Below, one piece after another: positions 10,139-20,609 of a stretch of 64,000 bases of DNA. Where the stretch lies: the NCBI RefSeq assembly GCF_963082655.1, contig NC_081553.1:155411441-155475440 (forward strand), in the 5' to 3' direction. The stretch's first letter is position 1, and each line of letters starts with the position of its first letter. The notes under the pieces are model-generated. The model had not been told where the DNA came from. It saw only the letters and a list, made by a program, of their open reading frames with translations, and ran no database searches. A program made the translations under genes and the position numbers. Source of the stretch: Stomoxys calcitrans (Eukaryota; Arthropoda; Insecta; Diptera; Muscidae).

Positions 10139-10992
10139 CAAAAATCCATGTCCAAGCTGAAACTTTAGTAGACGACATGGGAGTGAGAGCAGAGATAACG
10201 GAGGACATGTAGAGACCTGCATCTGATGGTATATTTCCGGCGTTACTACAGAAAGAGGCAGACTATCTGGCGCCTTCTGGTCAACATTTTCACAGTGTGG
10301 CTAGGACTTGTATATACTCCGAAAGCCTGGAAGGTGGCAAGGGTGGTGTTTATACCCAAGCCTGGCAAGACAAATTATGCGACACCTTACGTCCTTTCTA
10401 CTCAAAACCATGAAACATATTGTGGACACCATGATGAAGATTAGGATATCCAGCGAACTGCTCAAATACAAATAGCATATCTATGTCCAGGGAAAGTCGG
10501 TGGACTGCACTGCACGAGGTTGTGCATAAAATAGAAGAATCCTTCGATGCCAAAAGGTACACACTGGCGATATGCATTGACATCGAGGGGGCTTTTAACA
10601 ATGTGCGGAGCGACACACTGACCCAATACTTAGACCAGTACCGGGTGGACCCGTTCCTTAGAAACTAAATAAACCATATGTTAAGGAACAGATGGATAAA
10701 TTATGTGTCCCATGGCATAAATATAAGGGAGAAAGTGGCACAGAGGACGCCACAGGGGGGCATTTTATGGCCACTCCTATGGGTGACACCATAAATGACC
10801 TATTATGGATGCTGTCTGAAGAGGGATTTGAACCCGTTTGCTACGCAAACGATGTTATAGTACTTCTAAGGGGCAAGGATCCGAACGAGCTATGCAGAAG
10901 GGCCGGAAGGGTCATGCATATGGCGTACGAATGGGTTAGACTTAGGTGTCTCAATGTTAACCTAAGAAGACATAAATCTTCTCAATCAAAAT
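10139..10992 (+). repeat. 854-bp tandem duplication, copy 1
   Basis: This RT block is repeated immediately downstream (10,993-11,846) with an 854-bp offset. I see only about seven differences, for example GTCAACATTTT against GTCAAAATTTT and GTTATAGTACTT against GTTATAGAACTT. The junction carries a short imperfect filler (about 10 bp) between TCTCA and AAAATCC. Confidence 0.9.
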
Positions 10993-11846
10993 CAAAAATC
11001 CATGTCCAAGCTGAAACTTTAGTAGACGACATGGGAGTGAGAGCAGAGATAACGGAGGACATGTAGAGACCTGCATCTGATGGTATATTTCCGGCGTTAC
11101 TACAGAAAGAGGCAGACTATCTGGCGCCTTCTGGTCAAAATTTTCACAGTGTGGCTAGGACTTGTATATACTCCGAAAGCCTGGAAGGTGGCAAGGGTGG
11201 TGTTTATACCCAAGCCTGGCAAGACAAATTATGCGACACCTTACGTCCTTTCTACTCAAAATCATGAAACATATTGTGAACACCATGATGAAGATTAGGA
11301 TATCCAGCGAACTGCTCAAATACAAATAGCATATCTATGTCCAGGGAAAGTCGGTGGACTGCACTGCACGAGGTTGTGCATAAAATAGAAGAATCCTTCG
11401 ATGCCAAAAGGTACACACTGGCGATATGCATTGACATCGAGGGGGCTTTTAACAATGTGCGGAGCGACACACTGACCCAATACTTAGACCAGTACCGGGT
11501 GGACCCGTTCCTTTGAGACTAAATAAACCATATGTTAAGGAACAGATGGATAAATTATGTGTCCCATGGCATAAATATAAGGGAGAAAGTGGCACAGAGG
11601 ACGCCACAGGGGGGCATTTTATGGCCACTCCTATGGGTGACACCATAAATGACCTATTATGGATGCTGTCTGAAGAGGGATTTGAACCCGTTTGCTACGC
11701 AAACGATGTTATAGAACTTCTAAGGGGCAAGGATCCGAACGAGCTATGCAGAAGGGCCGGAAGGGTCATGCATATGGCGTACGAATGGGTTAGACTTAGG
11801 TGTCTCAATGTTAACCTAGAGAAGACATAAATCTACCTGTTCACGA
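10993..11846 (+). repeat. 854-bp tandem duplication, copy 2
   Basis: Second copy of the RT block. It continues into native downstream LINE sequence, whereas copy 1 is preceded by native upstream LINE sequence. That is the expected layout for a simple tandem duplication after the element had inserted. Confidence 0.9.
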
Positions 11847-12519
11847 GGAAGACGAAACTGAACCAATTCAACGCACCACCTTTCCTCAATAGAACGATTT
11901 CGATATCTGACAAGGTCAAATACTTAGGTATGATCTTGGATAGGAAACTTAATTGGAAGGAGGAGGAGGAGCGTACTGAGAAGGCTCACAGATGTTGCGC
12001 ACTATGTAGACGGCCGTAGGTTCGAAATGGGGCCTGAATATGAAGGCACAGAAGATACACTTGCTCAACAGAGGCGTGATTAGACCAATACTTACTAACG
12101 GCTCAGTAGTTTGGTGGACTGCTATGGAGAAAAAGAGCAACGTTAGGACCATACCAGACGTAAACCAACACACTTAGGTGGAGACACAATAGCAGACATG
12201 AACCAACTTAGATGAGTGGTATTTTGTAAGTAGCATTCCTTACTTAAAATTTTCTTTTTAGAGGTTACTTTATAATTTTTAGTGCGCACAATAATCCGAT
12301 TACTGGCTTAGGTGTATGTCCATAGTGGCATGAGGCAGATTAATATCTCTCTTTTCAACCTAACCTTACCTATTCAATGAAGTCGAAATAAATTTCCAAT
12401 GCGTACAATATGTACCCGCCGTTTTTCATTCCAATCTGAAATATAGGTTCATGAGAAATTTATTTTAAATATTATGTCACCCTGTATAGTTATCAACAAC
12501 AGTATCTGTGATGCCCTCC

Positions 12520-13110
12520 TAAATAAAAATTCGAAAAGATTGTTCTACGAAAAACAATTCAAGGATATGTGTTGTACACCAAATAAAAGGTACTGATCTC
12601 CCCTTTAATTTGGTATACTCACTTTTTTGAACGAAGTCCTTTTATGGCCTATAGACTGAATTTCCAAAATCTTGAAGGATTGTTCTACGAAAAACATTTC
12701 TGGGGTATGTGGTGCACCAAATTAAAGCTGCTGATAACTACTTTAATTTGGAGCAAGCAATTTATTGAAAGAACTCATTAATGGCTTCCAAACTGGATTA
12801 AGTGTCCTGACCTAAAAGTAAAGTTTGTAAGCAGAAATCCGGAAGGATTGTGCTACGTAAAACAGTTCTGGGGTAACTGTGGTATAGCAAATTAAAGTTG
12901 TTGATCTCCCCTTTAATTTGGTGTAAGCACTTTGTTGGATGATGTCCATATATAGCTTCCACACTGGATTCAGTTTCCTGCCTTCCTGTTTCTAAGTTTC
13001 TGGAATATGTGTGGTATACTAAGTTAAAGGTGTTGATCTTTCCTTTAATTTTGTATACGCATTTTTTGAACGAAGTCTATTTATGGCTTTTAGGCTGGAT
13101 TTTGTGTAAA
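12520..13110 (-). repeat. Second cluster of the hairpin repeat family
   Basis: Four or so degenerate units of the family at 1-1,510, with the blocks GATTGTTCTACGAAAAACA, CTCCCCTTTAATTTGGT and TTTTTTGAACGAAGTC. Orientation matches the 840-1,290 cluster. The units are more diverged and irregularly spaced (about 150-190 bp). Confidence 0.75.
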
Positions 13111-13119
13111 GTACAGACC

Positions 13120-13345
13120 ATGACATAATTACCAGATAGTGTACCGTATACAGCTGAATACAATTTGTTCTCGCGAAGTGCGCTATCTGTCAACGAGTTT
13201 TGGTTGTATGTGTGTGTTATAGTAAAGAACCTCTAATAAACAAACAACGAAAAATGACGCGAACTAGTAACATACACAAAATTAGAGTTGCACTAACCAC
13301 TGATTTTGACAGATAGTGCACTCAATATTTTGTTTTTGGGCAACT
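13120..13345 (-). repeat. Dispersed MITE-like repeat, copy 1
   Basis: About 220 bp that match 23,435-23,660 in inverted orientation. Shared landmarks are ACTCGTTGACAGATAG, GTTACTAGTTCGCG and TTTTTCGTTGTTTGTT. The motif GACAGATAGTGCAC or its near match occurs more than once within the unit. No coding capacity is visible and the exact ends are unresolved. Confidence 0.6.
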
Positions 13346-13560
13346 GCCACTACCTGTAAATAAATATATCTTGGTTGGTACTCTATTACGCTTTTCACGC
13401 GAAAAAACTGTCAAACTCTATATAAAAAAACGTATAAGCTAAAAACATGTGAAATAAATAAATGCCCTTTATAAGCTAATGGCTTAAAAGGAGCACATCA
13501 ATACAATTAATCCTAGTGTAATATGAATTTAAGATTGAGTTAATACAAAATTTCATGTAG
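13346..13560. other. Unassigned AT-rich spacer
   Basis: I see no gene, RNA or repeat boundary here beyond simple AT-rich sequence. Confidence 0.5.
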
Positions 13561-14450
13561 TTTAGGTTAAAGTGGCAGTCTGCCATCACCTCACTTAGAC
13601 GTTTTCGTCCATTGTGATACCACAGGAACAGAAGAAGGAAGATGCCTTCTAGTCCCTACCGTTGAACCACCCAGATCGCTTTAAAAACCCAAATAACTTG
13701 CGAATGTTCACATCCGCTAAATCAGACAGGTTCTCAAAGAAATGAGAACCTAAAGTGGAACTCCTTCTGACTGCTAGTGCGGGACACACACACACAGAAG
13801 GTGTTCTATATTCTCTTCTTCCTCGATGTCCGTCAGCATGTTTTCCGATTAGGAGTGACCTGTCTTGACGGACACAATGACTAAGACGTCTGTTTTAGCC
13901 AATGACAGCAAAACAGTAGACCTCTTCAAGTCTAGATGAGGTCACATAGTTTTGGAATGTTCACAGCCCCCTCTTTGTGACCATCTATCATTCGTTGCCC
14001 TTCGGGCCTGGTCCTGAAAACTCCAGTGTCCCAGGAGTGTGTAAGGTAGTTTCTAGTCTCGCAAGCTCTTCTGCTTTACAATTCCCTGGGATATCCATGT
14101 GGCCCGGCACCCAGAACAGGTGAATTTGTTCAGCCATCTCGTTGAGAGATCTGCGACAGTCGAGGGCGGTTTCTGTGTTCAGAAATACGTTCTCCAGGGA
14201 TTTAATGGCTGCCTGGCTGACTGAGAAGATATTTATGCCCAGGAACCCATGCCAGCGTCACATCGTGTGACTGGAGCCTATCCAGGAATTCCAAACAATT
14301 CGCCACGCATCTCGACCTCACCATCCACGACCCTAAGGCCTTGAGCGCCGCCATACTGTCCACATAAATTTTGAGTTTCGAGGGCAGTAAATCCCACAAT
14401 TTCCCTTGCGGCCACTGCAATGGCACAGACCTCTGCCTAGGTTAGATTAG
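13561..14450 (-). pseudogene. Chimeric LINE 3' fragment: second RNase H piece joined to a LINE A tail
   Basis: Reading on the minus strand, the stretch from about 14,450 to 14,240 encodes part of an RNase H (YVDSMAALKALGS, then VTLAWVPGHK) that differs from the LINE A RNase H. At about 14,235 it switches to LINE A RNase H sequence beginning with IFSQ and then runs to a LINE A 3' tail ending CACTTTAACCTAAA near 13,561. The switch sits on a GGCAT shared by both parents. The 14,041-14,220 part is nearly the same as 14,706-14,890. This is a 5'-truncated, chimeric copy lying directly 3' of the main LINE A copy. Confidence 0.72.
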
Positions 14451-14744
14451 CTTTAAGAGGCAGTCTGCCATCAGACTCACTTAGACGTTTTCAGCCATTG
14501 TGATACCACAGCTTCTCCAATAGTCGTTGCTAGCAACCTTCAGCCTGTCAGCATGTTTTCCGATTAGACAGTGACCTGACGGACACAATGTCTGAGACGT
14601 CTGTTCTAGCCAATGACAGCAAAGCGGTAAACCTCTTCAAGTTTAGATTAGGCCACATAGTTTTGGAATGCTCACAGCCCCCTCTTTGTGACTATCTTTC
14701 ATTCAATGTGTAGGGTAGTTCCTAGTCTCGCAAGCTCGTTTGCT

Positions 14745-15278
14745 TTAAAATTCCATGGGATATCCCTGTGGCCCGGCACCCAGAACAGGTGAATTTTGTT
14801 CAGCCATCTCGTTGAGAGATCTGCGACAGTCGAGGGCGGTTTCTGTGTTCAGAAATACGTTCTCCAGGGATTTAATGGCTGCCTGGCTGTCTGAGAAGAT
14901 ATTTATGCCAATCGTCGTAATGACATTATATCTTAGCCATTCCACCACTTCCTTAATTGCAAGGATCTCTGCTTGATACACACCGCAGTGGTCGAGTAAC
15001 CTCTCCGATATGACCAGTTCTAGATCTTCAGAGTACACCCCAAAGCCCACCTGGTCGTTTAGTTTGGAACCATCCGTATAGAAGTCTATGTAACTTCTGT
15101 TACCAGGGCTATCGTAGTTCCAACCGGTTCTATCAGGAAACGTGGTACAGTAATTTTTATCAAAAAGCGACTCAGGTAGGGTGTAATCCACATTGCCTGG
15201 AACATCGGATATTGTATCAAGGATAACACAGTGTCCGTAGCCGCCACATGACCAATGAGAAAGCTGTCTTAACCTCAT
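14745..15278 (-). pseudogene. LINE A RNase H domain
   Basis: A 177-codon stretch. The RNase H catalytic residues are visible as Asp69 (TDGSK), Glu104 (YQAEILAIKE) and Asp130 (IFSDSQAAIKSLE). The C-terminal VPGH histidine motif is out of frame: a run of four T at 14,793-14,796, against three in the related fragment at 14,132, adds one base and shifts the frame after EMAEQ. The domain removes template RNA after first-strand synthesis in elements that keep it. The frameshift means this copy is inactive. Confidence 0.82.
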
Positions 15279-15459
15279 GGCAGTGGTCGCTGCAATTTGG
15301 GGGGCAGAGGCATAAGAAGTAGCATTAAATTCAGTGCATCAGATGGTGTCGTCCTCAGTGCGGCTGTGATGCACAAACAAGTCATCCTTTGGATCCGGTT
15401 GAGTATTGAAAATAAGTTGGGCTTTTGAAGCGCCGCCAGACCACAACACTATATAGCAT

Positions 15460-16850
15460 TATAGGTCTGACAACTGCAGTATATACCAAATCCTCATCTT
15501 TTACCAATTATCCTCTTGCAGGTGTAAAGGGCAAGAGTGGCCTTTCTTGTCCTTTCCAAAATGTTGGATTTAAAGTTCAATTACTTGTCCAGCAAAACAC
15601 CCAGGTATTTTGCGCTTTCTGTAAGTGGAAAATTTTCTCCACCCAAGGAGACAGGTTCCACTGTACGCAACTTGTATCTCCTGAAGAAAAAAACTACTTT
15701 TGTCTTGCAAGGATTTATACCCAGACCACTTTCGGTAGCCTACTTTGCTGTTGCACGTAGAGCTTCCTGAAGTACATCTCTTAGAGTACTGAGAAACTTC
15801 CCCTAACGCAATTGCCACGTCATCAGCATTCGCGACCACTTTTACGCTTTTTTCTTCCAGATATATATATACAGGGTGGCTGATGAATATTGCTACAATG
15901 ATGAATATTGCTACATTTTTTTTTCGGTGTATGGAATACATTTTTCTTTTATTCATGTTAAATTAAATTATTAAATTAATTATTAAATTATTATTAATTA
16001 AATTAATTAATTAATTAATTAAATTAATTATTAAATTATTATTATTAAATAGAAAAAAAGTTATTACATTTTTTTTTGGTAGCGGCTTTCATCAGCCACC
16101 CTGTATAAATATATATCGCTCTATTACAAAGTAGAGGAGACAGTACACCAACTTGAGGTGTTCCTCTGCTGACCCATCTTTTTAGACCCACAAATCCCAA
16201 GCCTGCGTAATGCATCTTTTAGTAAGTAAGTTATTAATAAACTTACTTACGGTATAGAAACTAGAAACTCCAACTCCTTCATGATTGACGTCGGGTTTAC
16301 ATTGTAATTCAACCGGTGAAACATCATCAGGGCCTGGCGACTTAAAGGAGTCGAAACTTCTTATCGCCCAAAGGATTTTCAGCTCGGACACAATTTTCCC
16401 AATGGCCTCCGACGAGTGCATATCAGTGGCAAGCTATTCTGGCACCACGTTGTCCGTTGGAGAATTTCCCAGGAAATGTGTATCAATAAGTAGTTTTAGT
16501 GTTATCTCACTAGACATTGTCCATACATTCTCTGACTTCTGGATATACCCCACCGTAATAGGTCTCGAGGACAGAATTTTCCATAGCCTAGAGACCTCAG
16601 ATGTATCCTTCACGGAGCTGCAAAATTCCACCCACGATTTGTTCTGAGCCTTTCTAAGCTCGCCCTTAAATTTTCTTAGCTCAGCCTTATAGATGTCCCA
16701 ATCGTGTGGTGCTCTTGTGGCTTTTGCTCTATTGAAGATTTTTCTGCAGTCCTTACTTAGACCAACCAGCTCCGGGGTCCACCATGACGGTCGCTGTTTC
16801 CCCCTTTGGGCATGGCACTAGGGCATGCTGACACAAGCGAGTTTCCACAT
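15460..16850 (-). pseudogene. LINE A reverse transcriptase, interrupted
   Basis: Decayed RT on the minus strand. The palm segment SFKSPGPDDVSPVELQ lies near 16,340. The catalytic box is altered to VANADDVAIAL near 15,830 (expected form YADD). Further on, a segment around YLGVLLDKKF-like sequence overlaps 15,540-15,620. The MITE at 15,870-16,105 separates the palm from the catalytic box, and other frame breaks occur. The same region in copy 2 (48,190-48,250) has no MITE. Confidence 0.75.
15870..16105. mobile_element. 236-bp Tc1/mariner-type MITE in LINE A
   Basis: The ends are perfect 18-bp inverted repeats, TACAGGGTGGCTGATGAA at 15,870 and its complement ending at 16,105. TA lies on both sides, the target duplication of Tc1/mariner elements. 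The interior is nearly pure A/T with many ATTAA repeats (15,957-16,050) and has no coding capacity. The uninterrupted homologous site in LINE A copy 2 shows that this is an insertion. Confidence 0.88.
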
Positions 16851-17180
16851 CCTTTTCTCCTTTCCGTAGTTTCCACATCCTTTTCTAGTCTAGAAGGGAT
16901 AGTGGTGCCGAAATGTATCCCAATCCGCCTTTTTTTCTGTTTAGCCGAGGGACCACTACTTCAGTATTTTCTCCAAGGCTAAAACTAATATAACGATGAT
17001 CTGAGAAGCTGTGGTCATCCAACACTTCCCTAAATCTTCAGTGCTTAGCGACGGAAGAAGAAAAACATTTAGACTACTCTTTGCAAGAATACAGGCTCTG
17101 TGTCTCCCATTCCCCGTACCCTTGAGAAGTTTAATTCCGGAATTCTTAGTCCACGTACCATTCCTCCACACACCCATGGT
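16850..17180 (-). pseudogene. LINE A endonuclease remnant
   Basis: Minus-strand frame beginning MGVWRNGTWTKNSGIKLLKG and including GNGRHRACILAKSSLNVF. The same protein region is recognisable in copy 2 at 46,790-47,090 (LKGTGNGRHRARILSKGSLD). Most of the catalytic half is lost or scrambled. Confidence 0.68.
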
Positions 17181-17319
17181 TCCTAGATAAGAACCACGTC
17201 AAATCTCCCAGCCATCGGGACAACCTTTAGTGCCGCCGAAGCGGCCTTACAATAGTGGATTCAAAACTTCTACCACTGTTGTGTTAGCCTTGTCTTCTGA
17301 CTCCACCAAGAGTTAATGC

Positions 17320-18240
17320 TCACAAGATTCGATAGAACTTGTCATGCTGAGCTTCCGTACGCATCCAGGGGCAAGTGAGAAAGCTGTGGAACCACTCTTC
17401 CTCAGATCACTGGGCACTTGCGGTGTGGACGATTTCTCCTTAGATGCTTCACTAACTGCTGCTGTCGAAGTACTTTCTGATTTCCCGCTGGCGCACATTT
17501 TGAGCCCAGTTCAACCTTGTGAACCACCCACACAGGTCTTGTCTGGTCCCGTTTCGATGGATATCTCGATTGTGGCAGGGGGATTTTCAGACTCCTGCAA
17601 TCCACCAGACTTTAGCAATGTGGTCGATAGTTCCACAGACAAGTGTTAAGCAACAGTTGCTGAGTCGTCTCCTGATTCCCCAACCCCACCGCTTCTATAG
17701 ACATTCAGTTTCAACTTGTTGAATCCGTACGATACATCCCCTTCAGACTTGTTGAGGTCTGCGAGACAGCCGGAGTTAAGTACGAATCCTGCATGTCTCC
17801 GGTCACCATCAGCCTCATCCAATCTACCACACTTCCAGTCGGTGATTGAAAGATTGGGATTACATTCCCTTAGTCTTCCAATTATCGCTTCAGGATCTGA
17901 GGGAGCATGCGCCATTGGTCGAGAAGGAATATTTTCCTTCTTGACTAAATCTAGTGCCGTACCTAGCCAGATCTTACCAATCTTTTTTAGCGCACAACGA
18001 TACATTCCATTTGAGTGTTAAATGCCGAAGGCAATGTATAGGTCTCGATAACAGACATCATTGTCAAAAACTGGAGGAGATCCAGGATATTTCACAAGGA
18101 CATCGGAGTTTACTGATGACAGTCCATTGACTATCCCACTCCAATTATTCCTAGGTATGCAGCACTGTTCTTCTCCCTTGTCGACAGCTGCCATCACCCA
18201 ACTGTCCGTAGTGACATTAGCAAAGGTTCTTGGACCCATC
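17320..18240 (-). pseudogene. LINE A ORF1 remnant with DUF4780-like domain
   Basis: Minus-strand frames in order: 18,018-18,239 (WSGIVNGLSSVNSDVLVKYP), 17,646-18,005 (ECNPNLSITDWKCGRLDEAD, then GFNKLKLNVYRSGG), then low-complexity Ser/Pro/Glu sequence to 17,320. The middle part has the strand and YG-like ending pattern of the DUF4780-type domain. Stops separate the frames. Its function in transposition is not established here; ORF1 proteins generally bind the RNA. Confidence 0.6.
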
Positions 18241-18250
18241 TTACTGTTGT

Positions 18251-19355
18251 TCTCAATAGTTCTTTTTCATATAATTATGTTTTAAAAAAATATGGTATTT
18301 TGTTGTTGTTTTGTTCAAAACTAGTGCAAAAAATATGTGAAATATAACATTCATAAAAAGCGTGCACTGCAATGTTTTTCTACTTAAACCAACATGATAA
18401 AAATGAGTTTTAGTCGCATTTTCATTCGTTCATTGTCTTTTCAATAAAAGCTTTAATTTTTTTAAAATAACCACACAAATAATCTAAGTTACTAACATAA
18501 ATGTGTGTGGTGGAACATTTGATGGGATTGCCAAATAGAGCCTTATTAAGGTCAATATCAGAAAGGAGAGTAGATTTCACTGAAGTTCTACAATTAGGCT
18601 GTGTGCCGTTTGGTAGCAAAGTAGTAGGGCTTGTAAAAATATGACGTATAGTATGGTGAATAATTTTTGAGTAGCTGTCCTGTCCTGGTCCAAAGATTTC
18701 CACTTATTTTCTGACCACTTGTCGCTGTGCTGGCATGGTGGCGTATGCGCGGCTAGTGCTCGCCGAAGGGATGGTTTTTGCGCAAGCGTATCACTTATCA
18801 GGAACAAAAGTTTTACATGCCAGGCTTATCTAAAAAAGGTATGTTTGGCCCGAAAAAGAAACGAAATATCTAATGTTTAACCAAAAAAAGGAGACACCAT
18901 ACCTGCCTGTTGGAATGCCTTCTCGCCTGGTCCTATGGCAAGGTGTAGCCCTCCCTCTGGAGCAAGAGCTCCACTATAGCAACTTTCCAATCTGTTGCCC
19001 TGTACCTACCTCTTCATTTTATCCCCTTCCTATCTACATCTACTTTATCCCCTAGATCTACATGATCTCAAAGAAACCCATGAGTTTCATTAAACGTTGT
19101 AAACATTTATCAAGAAAGCATTTATTTGCTATAAAATGCCTCCATAACTAAAATTCATTTAAAATGTATAAATCCATTAATTGCAATTCCATTTAGCAGA
19201 AAACAATCTGTTGCCAATCCGGTCATACCAAAAAAAAAATACATTATTTGGCCTTAGCATACAGAAATTAAATTTAATTGTAAATCATTCATATCGGACG
19301 AAAACGTTTAAATGTTTACTCTATGGAACTAATGGGATCTGCATTCTTATCTATT
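18251..19355. other. Unassigned region with a shared short repeat
   Basis: AT-rich with no gene I can name. A 94-codon minus-strand open frame (18,422-18,703) and a 76-codon one have no recognisable motifs. The segment 18,620-18,672 (AAAATATGACG, then GTGAATAATTTTTGAGTAG) recurs at 23,025-23,075, so at least part of the region is dispersed repeat. Confidence 0.5.
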
Positions 19356-19359
19356 TCAG

Positions 19360-19576
19360 GGCTCCTGCCGCCAACTATGAAGTTTAGCCCCAATTGGACG
19401 CTTACTCTCCGTCCGTCGTAATGTTTAATGTAAGTATTAGTTGTTTCAAAAACAAAAAAAGGGTATAATATAGTGTACTCTTATTCTTTTTTTCTTTTTA
19501 GGCCATTTTCAATGCCAAAAAGGACGACACTGAACACCTGCCTAGAGAGAGCTCTTTCTACTGGCAAGGACCATAA
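19360..19576 (+). CDS. Candidate 3'-terminal exons of an unrecognised host gene
   Basis: Two short coding blocks are separated by a 72-bp intron (19,430-19,501) with donor GTAAGTATT and a pyrimidine-rich acceptor ending TTTTTAG, a typical fly small intron in phase 0. The joined frame reads LDAYSPSVVMFN, then AIFNAKKDDTEHLPRESSFY, and ends WQGP and TAA at 19,574-19,576. AATAAA lies 7 bases downstream at 19,583-19,588. The first exon may start after TATTTCAG at 19,359, in which case TAG at 19,385-19,387 is in frame and the copy is a pseudogene. It may instead start after that same TAG used as an acceptor (exon from 19,388), which keeps the frame open. I do not recognise the protein. Upstream exons are not found in the window. 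Confidence 0.4.
19430..19501 (+). other. Short spliceosomal intron candidate (72 bp)
   Basis: GTAAGT donor, T-rich tract and TAG acceptor. Length is in the common size class for fly introns, and it joins two blocks without changing frame. Confidence 0.45.
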
Positions 19577-19582
19577 ATTAAA

Positions 19583-19588
19583 AATAAA
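19583..19588 (+). terminator. Candidate polyadenylation signal
   Basis: AATAAA seven bases after the stop codon of the candidate terminal exon. Short 3' UTRs are not rare in flies, but this hexamer also occurs by chance in AT-rich DNA. Confidence 0.35.
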
Positions 19589-19749
19589 TGAGTTCATGAG
19601 GTTCATCACGATTAGCTATTAAAGAAGGTGTCTTTTTCATATTGCCCATCATTTTGGTTCTAAGGATATAATAGCACCCGCTGTAATTTTTCTTTTTGTC
19701 TCAATATCACAATACCGCACTTTCCACTCAGCTAGCTATTTTTTTCGGC

Positions 19750-20100
19750 TCGTTTAGACTTAATCATGCTCTCGCTTGCTCACCTCCGGGTTGCTGCACT
19801 GCCAAAAGGAAAAAGAAAGATTTTCCTTCTTGGGCCAGTTGCCTGTGTTGTCATTTGTCCCATCATGGCGTACTTCCCAGCCAGAACTTCCTCTGAGGGG
19901 CCAAATGACAACACAAAACCAACTGTCCTACTGTCGTTCAGACAGGGGTCGTGGTTTACCCATATCCGTTATTGTCCTACTGCAAATTTCGCCCATGAAC
20001 AGGGGCAAACTTCTCACATATCAATGAGTGCAGTCCGATTTACTAATTACTTAAATTTGAATCGGACAGCATTCATTGAAAGTTTGTCCGCTTTCCTCAA
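19750..20100 (-). repeat. SINE 3' fragment and fold-back sequence
   Basis: About 19,980-20,047 matches, on the minus strand, the 3' part of the SINE at 56,580-56,856 (landmarks CACTCATTGATATGTGAGAA and TTTGCCCC). Right next to it, 20,056-20,080 carries an inverted partial copy (GAATCGGACAGCATTCATTG), so the two can pair. A separate inverted repeat pairs 19,840-19,860 with 19,899-19,918 around TGTGTTGTCATTTG. Confidence 0.6.
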
Positions 20101-20600
20101 ACTTTAACTGGTTACGTAAAAATATGTTGCGTACTTTGTTGAGGCTAGTACTAGGTTTTTTTTTGGAAAAATTTCCCTAAATGGTTCTTTCGGTGGTTTG
20201 ACAAGGTTACCACATTTGATTTTTTTGGTTTCTTTGCCCAAAATGTTGTCATTTACATATAAAAATTCATATGGCACCAACCATTTTATCAGCTGCTTAC
20301 GTACATGTTTACACACAAATGTGAGTGTGTGGACACTACTCAGATTCATATATGTTGTTGCAATTTCAACCAAAACCCACCCCTTCGAAAGAAATAATTA
20401 ATGAAACACAAAGCTATTTTTAAAAACGAATTCGGCTTTTATTTGTAAAAGTAATTAGATTTTGCAGTATTTTCGTTGGCATGAGTTAAATAAACACAAC
20501 TTTCCAAAAGCCTTTGCCAGCATCTTCCACTTGTATAAAAATATTTTATTTTAGAAGTATATTTATTTATCTTTTTATATTTATATACAAATAGTTTTTT
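20101..20600. other. Unassigned AT-rich region
   Basis: No gene or clear repeat. An 89-codon minus-strand open frame (20,104-20,373) has no recognisable motif. Confidence 0.5.
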
Positions 20601-20609
20601 AGTACATGT
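20601..20609. repeat. Target-site duplication, left
   Basis: AGTACATGT here is repeated at 21,235-21,243, flanking the truncated LINE. Confidence 0.8.

Larger units (their letters stand above)
9735..12375 (+). pseudogene. R1/LOA-type LINE remnant with internal duplication
   Basis: Plus-strand fragments in the order expected for one element. The endonuclease end comes first (MEHSFSDHRY near 9,742), then a linker rich in Lys/Arg. RT segments follow: VFIPKPGKTNYATP, HEVVHKIEESFDAKRYT, ICIDIEGAFNNVRSDTL and an altered catalytic box, CYANDV in place of CYADDV (near 10,845 and again near 11,699). The piece at 11,830-12,160 is the RT thumb (KVKYLGMILDRKLNWK). The 3' UTR at 12,180-12,375 closely matches 21,020-21,234 and ends in AACCTAACC. 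Large deletions, stops and frameshifts break it throughout. The YAND change alone should abolish RT activity. Confidence 0.82.
14451..18250 (-). mobile_element. LINE A, copy 1: decayed RNase H-bearing LINE (I/LOA/R1 group)
   Basis: Minus-strand element with ORF1 remnants (17,320-18,240), endonuclease (about 16,850-17,180), RT (15,460-16,850), RNase H (14,745-15,278) and a 3' tail ending at about 14,451 with a TAACCTAG-like end. All coding parts carry frameshifts or stops. An RNase H domain downstream of RT places it in the I/LOA group and not in Jockey or RTE. A second copy lies at 46,125-49,545 on the plus strand. A MITE interrupts the RT just upstream of the catalytic box. Confidence 0.82.

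Noticed and set aside
15957..16050. A/T-only block as a replication origin
   Set aside because: It is the core of a 236-bp MITE with inverted ends and TA flanks.
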